Shown here: in pieces, positions 1-5,903 of the stretch
Layout: each line of letters starts with the position of its first letter
How positions within the stretch are numbered: position 1 is the first letter of the stretch
Origin: Deltaproteobacteria bacterium
Lineage (GTDB): Bacteria; Myxococcota_A; UBA796; UBA9615
DNA length: 8,106 nt
Assembly (NCBI GenBank): GCA_029261955.1
Contig: JAJDAI010000832.1
Coordinates: 1 to 8,106 of the forward strand
Direction of reading: 5' to 3'
Position numbers and translations under genes: made by a program
Notes under the pieces: model-generated
What the model saw: only the letters and a program-made list of their open reading frames with translations
Told to the model about the DNA's origin: nothing
Database searches by the model: none

Positions 1-753
1 GCCCGCGACCCGGGTCGCTTCGGCGCGCCGCTCGCGGCGGACCAGCACCGCGGCCGTCGCCTGATCCTCCGCCTGGCGGCGCTGCTGGCCCTGGGCACCG
101 ACGTCTCCCGCTGCGGCCCGGCGCTCGCGCAGGGGCACACCTCGGCCGTGGTGGCCCACGCGCTGGGCATCCGAGCCAGTGAGGAAAGCTGCGCCGCGAT
201 CGACGCCGCCCTGATCCTCTGCGCCGACCACGAGTTGAACGCGTCCACCTTCGCGGCGCGGGTCGCGGCGTCCACGGGTGCGGACCTGTACTCCTGCTGC
301 TCGGCGGCGCTGGCGGCCCTGTCCGGCCCGCTGCACGGCGGCGCGGCCGGCCGGGTCGAGGCCCTGGTCGACGAGGCCTGCCAGGCGGAGCGGGTGGGCA
401 ACGTGTTGCTGGCGCGCGCGGGCCGCGGCGAGGCGATCCCCGGCTTCGGCCACCCGCTCTACCGCGAGGGCGACCCGCGCGCGGTGCCCCTGCTCGCGGC
501 GGCGACCGCGCTCGGGGGCGGAGCCCGGCTCACGGCCCTGCTCGGCCTCGTCGAGGCGATGGAGCAGCTCGGCCACCCCCCGCCGACGCTGGACGTCGGC
601 CTCGTCGCGCTGCGCACGGCGCTGGAACTGCCCCGGGGCGGGGCGGAGGCCCTGTTCGCCATCGGCCGCTGCGCCGGCTGGATCGCCCACGTGCTCGAGC
701 AGCGCGAGGCGGGCTTCCTGCTGCGCCCCCGCGCCCGCTACGTCGGGCCCTGA
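1..753 (+). CDS. Citrate synthase family protein, C-terminal part (5' end outside window)
   Basis: Condenses an acyl-CoA with oxaloacetate, as citrate or 2-methylcitrate synthases do. The frame is open from base 1, so about 250 C-terminal residues are visible and the true start is upstream. The three catalytic positions of the family are present: His in CADHELNAS (229-231), His in GFGHPLYREGDPRA (451-453) and Asp in PPTLDVGL (592-594). Also present are the substrate-binding loop GPLHGGA, the Arg of FAIGRCAGWIAHVLEQ (667-669) and the terminal RPRARYVGP. The wording ADHELN..., GFGHPLY.GDPRA and RPRARYVGP resembles the subgroup of about 400-residue 'citrate synthase family' proteins that often have an N-terminal excisionase/MerR-like helix-turn-helix, rather than the housekeeping GltA. 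Whether that HTH is present here cannot be seen. The natural substrate (acetyl-CoA or propionyl-CoA) is undetermined. The gene ends at TGA 751-753, about 100 bp before the next gene. Confidence 0.93.
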   Translation, partial: ARDPGRFGAPLAADQHRGRRLILRLAALLALGTDVSRCGPALAQGHTSAVVAHALGIRASEESCAAIDAALILCADHELNASTFAARVAASTGADLYSCCSAALAALSGPLHGGAAGRVEALVDEACQAERVGNVLLARAGRGEAIPGFGHPLYREGDPRAVPLLAAATALGGGARLTALLGLVEAMEQLGHPPPTLDVGLVALRTALELPRGGAEALFAIGRCAGWIAHVLEQREAGFLLRPRARYVGP

Positions 754-854
754 CCGCCGCCGAAGCGCCCTGAGGAGCGCCCCCGTCCCCGCCTCACCGG
801 CGCCGCCCCGCCGTCCCTGACTCCCGCCGCGGCAGCGGGCATGATGCGCGCCCG

Positions 855-2168
855 ATGGTCACGCTCTCTGAAAGCCGCCGCCTGCGCCTCGCGACGCTGT
901 GCGCGCTCTACGCCGCGCAGGGCATCCCCTGGGGCTTCCTCGCGATCACGCTGACGGCGTGGCTGGCCGACCAGGGCAAGACCCCCGACGACATCGCGAA
1001 GATCACGATGCTGGCCGCGCTCCCCTGGGCCTTCAAGTGGATGTGGGGGCCGATCATCGACACCGTCGGCGTGCCGTCGATGGGTCGACGCCGACCGTGG
1101 ATCCTGCTCGCCCAGTCGCTGATGGTGGTGACGATCCTCGCGCTCGCGGCGGTGCCGAACCTGGCCGAGAGCATCAACGTCATCGCCTGGATGGTGTTCA
1201 CGCACAACATCTTCAACGCGCTCCAGGACGTCGCGGTCGACGCGCTGGCCGTGGACCTGCTGCCCGAAGACGAGCGCGGCCGGGCCAACGGGATCATGTA
1301 CGGCAGCAAGTACCTGGGCGGCGCGATCGGCGGCGCGGGCATGGCGACCGTGATGCAGTTCGCCGGCCTGCGCGGCGCGCTGCTGTTCCAGGTGGTCATC
1401 CTGGGCGGCATCTTCCTCATGCCGCTCTTCTTCCTGGAGCGCCCCGGCGACCGCTTCCTGCCCTGGGGGGCCGGCTCGGTCGCCCGGACCTCCACCGTGC
1501 CCCTCGGCGAGCGCTTCCGGGCCTTCGCCTCGCGGCTGACCGGGCTCTTCGTCTCCCTCTTCCGGGCCTTCACGATCCGGGACACGCTCGTCGGCGCCTT
1601 CCTGGCCGTGACGATCGACGTCGGCATCATCGTGCTGAGCGTGATCGGGGTCGTGTTCATCATCCAGGACCTCGGCTGGTCGGACACCGAGTTCGCGCAG
1701 CTGAGCGGTGGCCCGGCGCTCTTCTTCGGGGCGGGCGGCGCGATCGCCGGCGGCTTCCTCGCCGACCGCTTCGGGCTGAGGCGCGTCATCGCGGCGGCCG
1801 GGATCCTGCTCGCCTGCACCTGGATCCTCTTCGCCAGCCTCGACAGCCTCTGGCCCAACAAGGCCTTCGTCGCGACCATCATCCTGGCCGAGACCGCCTT
1901 CGGCGCCGTGGCCGCGGCCGGGCTCTTCGCGCTCTTCATGGGCATCTCGTGGCCGAAGGTCGCGGCGACGCAGTTCACCGACTACATGGCGATGCTGAAC
2001 TTCAGCCGGGTCATCGGCAGCAAGACGGCCGCCTCGCTCGATCCGCTGCTCGACGTGCGCGACATCTACTACTACTCGGCGGGCCTGCTGCTGCTGACGC
2101 TGTGCCTGCTGCCGGCGGTGAGCCCCGCGCGGGCCCGGGCGGCCTTCGCCCAGCGCGACAAGGCCTAG
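855..2168 (+). CDS. AmpG-like major facilitator superfamily permease
   Basis: A predicted 437-residue inner-membrane transporter with many hydrophobic segments, about the length of a 12-helix MFS protein. The opening segment with YAAQGIPWGFL (about residues 20-29) matches the first helix of AmpG/acetyl-CoA-transporter (PAT) family members. FKWMWGPIIDT (60-70) followed by MGRRRPWIL (76-84) is the family's loop 2-3 signature. NALQDVAVDAL with LLPEDERGRANG (121-146) corresponds to the AmpG helix-4 region, and AATQFTDYMAM (370-380) to the late ATQF motif. AmpG imports GlcNAc-anhydromuropeptides for wall recycling, but many homologues have unknown cargo and no recycling genes are visible nearby, so the substrate is open. 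ATG 855 is the first in-frame start. No good Shine-Dalgarno precedes it; a weak AGCGGG lies about 15 bases upstream. The large antisense frame over this gene is a GC-rich shadow. The stop codon is one base from the stop of the converging small gene. Confidence 0.9.
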   Translation: MVTLSESRRLRLATLCALYAAQGIPWGFLAITLTAWLADQGKTPDDIAKITMLAALPWAFKWMWGPIIDTVGVPSMGRRRPWILLAQSLMVVTILALAAVPNLAESINVIAWMVFTHNIFNALQDVAVDALAVDLLPEDERGRANGIMYGSKYLGGAIGGAGMATVMQFAGLRGALLFQVVILGGIFLMPLFFLERPGDRFLPWGAGSVARTSTVPLGERFRAFASRLTGLFVSLFRAFTIRDTLVGAFLAVTIDVGIIVLSVIGVVFIIQDLGWSDTEFAQLSGGPALFFGAGGAIAGGFLADRFGLRRVIAAAGILLACTWILFASLDSLWPNKAFVATIILAETAFGAVAAAGLFALFMGISWPKVAATQFTDYMAMLNFSRVIGSKTAASLDPLLDVRDIYYYSAGLLLLTLCLLPAVSPARARAAFAQRDKA

Positions 2169-2169
2169 A

Positions 2170-2388
2170 TTAGAGCGTCTTCTTGACCGGCTTCGGCGGG
2201 TCGTCCGAGGGTGGATCGACGGGGCGGGCGCCGGCGGCTTTCTTGACCTCGGGGGCGGGAGCCTCTTGGGGTGGCTGGGCACCCTCCAGCTCCTGTTTCC
2301 AACCCTCCTCGGTCAGAAACTCCTTTTCGCGGGTCAGGTCGGACCACTTGCCGCGCCCGAGGTTCGTCAGTCGAGAGAAGAAACTCAT
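2170..2388 (-). CDS. Small protein of unknown function (72 aa)
   Basis: A 72-residue product starting MSFFSRLTNLGRGKWSDL and ending PPKPVKKTL. Residues 1-30 look like a short folded or amphipathic helical segment with basic and aromatic residues; from about residue 36 on it is Pro/Ala/Lys-rich and probably disordered. There is no signal peptide, membrane helix or cysteine. The MSFF start (2388) is favoured because the preceding residues read as non-protein-like, but an in-frame ATG ATG pair at 2400/2397 would add three or four residues. No clear Shine-Dalgarno precedes either. The frame is supported by its protein-like N-terminus and by its exact fit between the permease stop (one base away) and the rsgA leader. 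I do not recognise a named family, although short proteins with a similar N-terminus seem familiar from myxobacterial genomes. Function unknown. Confidence 0.7.
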   Translation of the reverse strand: MSFFSRLTNLGRGKWSDLTREKEFLTEEGWKQELEGAQPPQEAPAPEVKKAAGARPVDPPSDDPPKPVKKTL

Positions 2389-2437
2389 GGCGTGCATCAT
2401 GCCAGTGCCTACGCTTGGGCCGGTCGGGACCTTGCTG

Positions 2438-2446
2438 GTGATAGCA
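2438..2446 (-). promoter_or_regulatory. Possible extended -10 element for the small protein gene
   Basis: On the - strand the bases read TGCTATCAC: a TGn extension followed by TATCAC, which matches the sigma-70 -10 hexamer at 4 of 6 positions. Transcription from it would give a leader of about 30-45 bases to the starts at 2400/2388. No -35 box is convincing. On the + strand the same bases contain GATAGC, a weak -10 candidate for rsgA, so divergent promoters could overlap here. This is a weak call from pattern alone. Confidence 0.25.
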
Positions 2447-2452
2447 TCCCGC

Positions 2453-2469
2453 CGCGCGCATTCCGCGCG
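2453..2469 (+). promoter_or_regulatory. GC hairpin in the rsgA leader, just before the Shine-Dalgarno
   Basis: CGCGCG at 2453-2458 pairs perfectly with CGCGCG at 2464-2469 around a five-base loop (CATTC), and the stem ends four bases before the GAGGGG ribosome-binding site. If transcribed in the rsgA leader it would sit beside the ribosome landing site and could affect access to it. No T-run follows, so it is not a terminator. Stems of this length arise by chance in DNA this GC-rich, so a regulatory role is only a suggestion. Confidence 0.35.
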
Positions 2470-2472
2470 ACA

Positions 2473-2478
2473 GAGGGG
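2473..2478 (+). promoter_or_regulatory. Shine-Dalgarno deciding the TTG start of rsgA
   Basis: GAGGGG lies five bases upstream of TTG 2484. This well-placed site supports the rare TTG start over the first in-frame ATG, 75 bases downstream (2559). The longer form also keeps the basic N-terminal tail typical of RsgA proteins. Confidence 0.6.
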
Positions 2479-2483
2479 CAGAT

Positions 2484-3539
2484 TTGACGCGCAGCAAAGC
2501 ACCGCCGCGACTGGGTGATCGGCGGAATCGCAACCTGAGTGGACGCCAGCGCGGCCAGATGGACAAGCGCCGGCAGGACCGGGCTGAACGCGACGAACGG
2601 GACCGGGCCAAGCTCCTCGCGAAGTACGCGGACACCGAGACCGACGGCGTGGTCGTCTGCCAGTACGGCAGCCACGCCGACACCGTCTTCGCCGACGGCT
2701 CCGTGTCGATGTGCATGCTCACCCCCAAGGTCCACAAGCTCTTCGGCGTCTGCGTCGGGGACCGCGTCTGGACCGAGACCGCGTCGGGCGACAACGAGCG
2801 CGTCATCGTCGCCCGCGCGCCCCGCGACACCGAGGTCCGGCGCAAGCGCGGAGACGACGACCGCACGGGCCACGTCATCGCCGCCAACGTCGACCGCATG
2901 GCCATCACCGTCGCGCTCTACGAGCCCCCGCTGCGACAGGGCGCCATCGATCGCTACCTGGTGCTCGCCTCGGTCCTGGGCATCGAGCCGGTGCTGGTGC
3001 TGACGAAGGTCGACCAGTCGCCTCCCGACGATCCCGGCTGGGTCCTCATCGAGCCCTACCTGGAGATGGGGATCCCGCTCATCGGGACCTCGGCCGAATC
3101 GGGTGAAGGCATCGAGCGCCTGCGCGAGCTGCTGACCGACCACGTCACCGTCTTCGCGGGCCACAGCGGGGTCGGCAAGTCGAGCCTCTGCCAGGCCCTG
3201 GGCCTCGTGGGCGCCATGGACGCGGGCGACATGTCCTACTCCGGCGGCCGGGTGCGTGGCCGCCACAAGACCTCGGTCGCGCGCCTGCTGGAGCTTCCGA
3301 GCGGTGGGTTCGTCGTCGACACGCCGGGGGTGCGGGCCATCGGGCTCGTCGATCTCAAGCGCGAGGACGCGCGGGTGCACTTCCCCGAGTTCGCGGAGTT
3401 CAGCGACTCCTGCCCCTACTCCAACTGCCTGCACGTCGACGAGGATGACTGCGCCGTCTGGCAGGCGGTGGAGGACGAGGAGCTCAACGACTCCCGCTAC
3501 GCGAGCTACCTGAGGCTGATGGAGAGCCTCGAGGCGTGA
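2484..3539 (+). CDS. rsgA: Ribosome small subunit-dependent GTPase A (RsgA)
   Basis: Cytosolic GTPase that binds the 30S subunit late in assembly, checks the decoding region and helps release factors such as RbfA. It has 351 residues, a normal length. An Arg-rich N-terminal tail (1-48) contains an LSGRQRGQ stretch like the LSKGQQRR tail of Escherichia coli RsgA. An OB-fold follows (about 55-115), then the circularly permuted G domain in the order G4-G5-G1-G2-G3: TKVD (174-177), TSAE (202-205), GHSGVGKSS (226-234), Thr263 in RHKTS, and DTPG (279-282). The C-terminal zinc site has Cys310, Cys315, His317 and Cys323. TKVD in place of NKxD is common in this family. The start is TTG with a good Shine-Dalgarno. 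The gene is divergent from the small protein gene, and its TGA overlaps the GTG start of the next gene. Identification is firm. Confidence 0.97.
   Translation: MTRSKAPPRLGDRRNRNLSGRQRGQMDKRRQDRAERDERDRAKLLAKYADTETDGVVVCQYGSHADTVFADGSVSMCMLTPKVHKLFGVCVGDRVWTETASGDNERVIVARAPRDTEVRRKRGDDDRTGHVIAANVDRMAITVALYEPPLRQGAIDRYLVLASVLGIEPVLVLTKVDQSPPDDPGWVLIEPYLEMGIPLIGTSAESGEGIERLRELLTDHVTVFAGHSGVGKSSLCQALGLVGAMDAGDMSYSGGRVRGRHKTSVARLLELPSGGFVVDTPGVRAIGLVDLKREDARVHFPEFAEFSDSCPYSNCLHVDEDDCAVWQAVEDEELNDSRYASYLRLMESLEA
3521..3526 (+). promoter_or_regulatory. Ribosome-binding site for the oxidoreductase, inside rsgA
   Basis: GGAGAG lies within the last codons of rsgA, nine bases before GTG 3536. It supports the GTG start that overlaps the rsgA stop and is consistent with translational coupling. 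Confidence 0.5.
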
Positions 3540-4534
3540 AGGCCTGGGCCCACGACCGCTACGGCGGGCCCGAGGTGCTGGAGCTGCGCGAGCTGCCCGA
3601 CCCCGTGCCCGGCCCCAGCGAGGTGCTGGTCGCGGTGCACGCGACCTCGGTGAACCCCGTCGACTGGAAGATCCGGGTCGGCAAGCAGCGGGCCATCAAC
3701 CCCCAGCGCTTCCCGGCCATCCCGGGCATGGACGTCTCGGGTGAGGTGGTCGCGCTGGGTCCCGGGGTGCAGGGGTTCTCGGTGGGGGACGCCGTCTTCT
3801 CCTCCCCCTCGCACCGGCGGCCCGGCAGCTTCGCGGAGCTGATCAGCATCCGGGCCAGCGAGCTCGCCCCGAAGCCGGCCAGCCTGAGCCACGCCGAGGC
3901 GGCGAGTCTGCCCCTGGCTGCCCTGACGGCCTGGGACTGTCTGGTGAACGCCGCGAAGCTGAAGCCCGGCGAACGCCTCTTCGTCCAGGCGGGCGCAGGC
4001 GGTGTCGGCTCCATCGCGATTCAGCTGGGCAAGTCCCTGGGCGCGACGGTGACGACGACCTGCTCCGAGGCCAACGCCGACTTCGTGCGCTCACTCGGCG
4101 CCGATCGCGTCATCGACTACCGCAAGACCGCCTGGCACGAGGCGCTGGAGCCGCAGGACGTCATCCTCGAGTGCCTCGGCCCGGACGAGGTGCTCCGCGC
4201 TTTGGGTTGCCTGAAGCCCGGCGGTCGGGTGGCCTCCATCAACTCGGGCCTGGGCCCCGCCGTCGCGCGCTGGGGGCCCTGGCTGGCTGTGTTGCCGCTG
4301 GTCTTCGGGTTGCTGCGCCACAGCCTGGCGGGCCGTCTGCGCGGCAAGCGGGTGCACCACGTCGTGCGCAAGGCGGACGGTGCCGCGCTGGCCGAGATCG
4401 GCGCGCTCGTGCAGACCGGCGCGATCCACCCCCAGGTGGGCACCGTCCTGCCCTTCGACCAGGCCCCCGAGAGCCACCGCCTCAGCGAGACCGGCCACGT
4501 CCGCGGCAAGGTCGTGGTCCAGGTCCGCCAGTAG
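3536..4534 (+). CDS. NADPH:quinone oxidoreductase-like medium-chain dehydrogenase/reductase
   Basis: A predicted cytosolic NAD(P)H-dependent oxidoreductase of 332 residues, in the zinc-free quinone reductase branch of the MDR superfamily. The N-terminal GroES-like domain starts MKAWAHDRYGGPEVLEL and contains SVNPVDWKIR (38-47) and PGMDVSGEV (63-71). The Rossmann cofactor motif is AGAGGVGSIAIQLGK (152-166), followed by the SLGADRVIDYR stretch (186-196). The Cys/His ligands for catalytic and structural zinc seen in alcohol dehydrogenases are absent. Residues about 240-275 form a hydrophobic/basic insert (WGPWLAVLPLVFGLL, then RLRGKR) resembling the region of RTN4IP1-like members that precedes the final helix. 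The substrate cannot be told from sequence; quinones or enones are typical. The GTG start overlaps the rsgA TGA by four bases (GTGA), so both are probably translated from one mRNA. An inverted repeat follows the stop. Confidence 0.92.
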   Translation: MKAWAHDRYGGPEVLELRELPDPVPGPSEVLVAVHATSVNPVDWKIRVGKQRAINPQRFPAIPGMDVSGEVVALGPGVQGFSVGDAVFSSPSHRRPGSFAELISIRASELAPKPASLSHAEAASLPLAALTAWDCLVNAAKLKPGERLFVQAGAGGVGSIAIQLGKSLGATVTTTCSEANADFVRSLGADRVIDYRKTAWHEALEPQDVILECLGPDEVLRALGCLKPGGRVASINSGLGPAVARWGPWLAVLPLVFGLLRHSLAGRLRGKRVHHVVRKADGAALAEIGALVQTGAIHPQVGTVLPFDQAPESHRLSETGHVRGKVVVQVRQ

Positions 4535-4538
4535 AACC

Positions 4539-4576
4539 GAATCGGCCCCGCGGTCCGAGGAGCGCGAGGCCGATTC
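4539..4576 (+). terminator. Intrinsic-type terminator in the convergent spacer
   Basis: GAATCGGCC (4539-4547) pairs perfectly with GGCCGATTC (4568-4576). Inside, after one mismatch, CGCG (4549-4552) can pair with CGCG (4563-4566). The stem is followed by the T/G-rich TGTGTGTTGT on the + strand. It starts five bases after the oxidoreductase stop and ends 19 bases before the stop of the converging gene. It most likely ends the rsgA-oxidoreductase transcript and may also act from the other side, although no good T-run faces that way. Confidence 0.6.
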
Positions 4577-4595
4577 TGTGTGTTGTCGCTGGACG

Positions 4596-5750
4596 TCAGT
4601 CCTTCGGCGCCTTGCGGGCCTCGAGGTCTTCCATCTCACGCTTCGCCATGTCGACGGTCGCCGAGCTGCCTACGCCCTGGGCGTAGTTCTTGAGCTCCTG
4701 CCAGGACGCGATGGCCCGGGTCAGGAACTGCTCGTTGCCGAAGCCGGAGTTCTTCTTGGCGTCGGACTCGTAGATCGACGTGCGGGCCCGCGCCTTGATC
4801 TTGTAGGCGAGGATGACGCGCGCAGCGCGGCTCTTGCTGCCCAGGTCCGACTGGTACGAGATCGTGGTGTCGGCGTTCTTGATCGCGGCGTCGAGCGCCC
4901 CGTTGCGGAGGTTGCACTTCGCCAGCTCGAGGGTCCACTCGGGGTTGTACTTGTAGCGGCCCTGGTCGGTGACGCCCTTCGCGACGGCGCAGTGGCCCTT
5001 CTTGTCGCCCTTCTTCTCGTAGTTGGCCGAGAGCAGGGCCATGGCGAAGAGGTACTGCGGGTCGTTGGTCGCCGCGCCCTTGAGGTGCGCCATCTCCTGG
5101 TCGGTCAGGGTGCCGCCGCCCGCCTTGCCACCCAGGGAGGCCAGGTAGGCCTTCTCGTAGGACATGTCCGCCGAGGGGGCCGGCGTGGGCTCGGGCTCGG
5201 GCGTCGGGTCCGGCTCGGGCGTCGGGTCCGGCGTGGGATCGGGATCCCGGCGCGGCTCGGGCGTGGGATCGGGGGTCCGCTCGATGATGCGAGGCTCGTC
5301 CTCGAAGGGGTCGTCCTTGATCACCGGGTCCTTGCGGGGCTCGGGGATCGGGTCCGCAGCGGCGACGGCGTCGCTGCTGGTCTCCTTGACCGCGGGCTCG
5401 GGCGTCGGATCCGCGGCGGGCTCATCGATCCCGAAGTCGCCGAGCAGGTCGGTGCCCAGATCCAGGTCCGCGAGCGGGTCCGCCGCGGCGTCCGCAGCGG
5501 GCTTGTCGACCGCCTCCGCATCCGGGGTCGCCTCCGCCGTGGGGGTGTCGCCGTCCTTGTCGCCGTTCAGCAGCACGACTGCCAGACCGATGCAGACCAG
5601 GGCAGCGGCGGCGAGCACCATGACGATCAGGAGGGGCTTCTTGGACGGTCCGTCGTCGTACTCGTCGTCGTCGTCGTCGCCGTCCTCCTCCTCCTCGTCA
5701 TACTCCTCGTCGTCGTACTCCTCGTCGTCATACTCGTCGTCGTTGAGCAT
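4596..5750 (-). CDS. Single-pass membrane protein: acidic head, Pro-rich linker, TPR-like helical domain
   Basis: A 384-residue protein of unknown function. Residues 1-34 are almost all Asp, Glu and Tyr, including three EYDDE-type repeats. SKKP at 36-39 precedes one transmembrane helix (about 39-61, LLIVMVLAAAALVCIGLAVV). The charge pattern suggests a cytosolic head and an extracytoplasmic remainder. Residues 62-195 form a low-complexity linker rich in Pro, Asp, Thr and Glu, with repeated DPTPEP. Residues about 196-384 look helical and TPR-like, with alternating helices such as PQYLFAMALLSANYEKKG and NPEWTLELAKCNLRNGALDAAI. Cys254 and Cys279 could form a disulphide outside the cytoplasm. The start at 5750 is set by AGGAG six bases upstream; the open frame further upstream runs antisense through the next gene and is not real. 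A role as an envelope scaffold or interaction protein is a guess. The gene is divergent from the phosphopantetheinyl transferase. Confidence 0.85.
   Translation of the reverse strand: MLNDDEYDDEEYDDEEYDEEEEDGDDDDDEYDDGPSKKPLLIVMVLAAAALVCIGLAVVLLNGDKDGDTPTAEATPDAEAVDKPAADAAADPLADLDLGTDLLGDFGIDEPAADPTPEPAVKETSSDAVAAADPIPEPRKDPVIKDDPFEDEPRIIERTPDPTPEPRRDPDPTPDPTPEPDPTPEPEPTPAPSADMSYEKAYLASLGGKAGGGTLTDQEMAHLKGAATNDPQYLFAMALLSANYEKKGDKKGHCAVAKGVTDQGRYKYNPEWTLELAKCNLRNGALDAAIKNADTTISYQSDLGSKSRAARVILAYKIKARARTSIYESDAKKNSGFGNEQFLTRAIASWQELKNYAQGVGSSATVDMAKREMEDLEARKAPKD
5175..5273 (-). repeat. Pro-Thr/Pro-Glu linker repeats, including a perfect 18-bp tandem duplication
   Basis: The coding DNA of the linker (residues 160-192) is built of short degenerate repeats. 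GGCTCGGGCGTCGGGTCC occurs twice in direct succession on the + strand (5194-5211 and 5212-5229) without a mismatch, encoding a repeated DPTPEP. Related units flank it. Such linkers typically span the periplasm or cell wall and vary in length. Confidence 0.75.
5691..5735 (-). repeat. Three 15-bp repeats encoding EYDDE-type pentapeptides
   Basis: Units at 5721-5735, 5706-5720 and 5691-5705 read CTCGTCGTCATACTC with one-base variations on the + strand, encoding EYDDE, EYDDE and EYDEE in the acidic cytosolic head. The neighbouring GTC-rich stretch (about 5650-5690) encodes more Asp/Glu. Confidence 0.8.
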
Positions 5751-5756
5751 CAACCT

Positions 5757-5761
5757 CTCCT
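5757..5761 (-). promoter_or_regulatory. Consensus Shine-Dalgarno fixing the start of the membrane protein
   Basis: AGGAG on the - strand lies six bases before ATG 5750. It is the best ribosome-binding site in the window. It decides the start against the much longer open frame upstream. Confidence 0.7.
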
Positions 5762-5793
5762 CGGGCGCGCGGGCCCTCCGGGCGCAGCGGACG

Positions 5794-5799
5794 ATTCTA
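5794..5799 (-). promoter_or_regulatory. Possible -10 box for the membrane protein gene
   Basis: TAGAAT on the - strand matches the sigma-70 -10 consensus at 5 of 6 positions. It would place transcription start about 37 bases before the ATG. No clear -35 box is seen 16-18 bases upstream, so the call is tentative. Confidence 0.35.
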
Positions 5800-5903
5800 G
5801 AGCACCGGGCAGGGTTGTGCTCGCTCGCCGCTGCCCCTTGATTGCCAACCTTGGAACACGTTCGGCTTGCGGGCCTGCCTGCAAGCTCGCGACACTGCGC
5901 CGC

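Noticed and set aside
823..839. Small hairpin (CCCGC/GCGGG) before the permease start
   Set aside because: A 5-bp GC stem is expected by chance in this composition and has no other supporting feature.
738..2282. 514-residue open frame antisense to the permease
   Set aside because: It is rich in Arg, Asp, Glu and His with no domain, as expected opposite GC-rich coding DNA; the + strand has clear transporter motifs.
2409..3434. 341-residue - strand frame over rsgA
   Set aside because: Shadow of rsgA; its composition is dominated by Asp, His, Arg and Val with no recognisable motif.
5164..5841. Ser/Gly repeat protein on the + strand
   Set aside because: It is the complement of the Pro-Thr-Glu linker and acidic head of the - strand gene; it shows no independent coding signal.
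5845..5854. CCAACCTTGG half-palindrome in the divergent spacer as an operator
   Set aside because: Only four-base arms, no second copy and no regulator gene nearby.
4380..5903. Long + strand open frame running into the phosphopantetheinyl transferase, with a Val/Leu-rich stretch that looks like membrane helices
   Set aside because: The Val/Leu stretch is simply the antisense of the Asp/Glu-rich GTC repeats of the - strand membrane protein. The transferase domain starts only after 5904.
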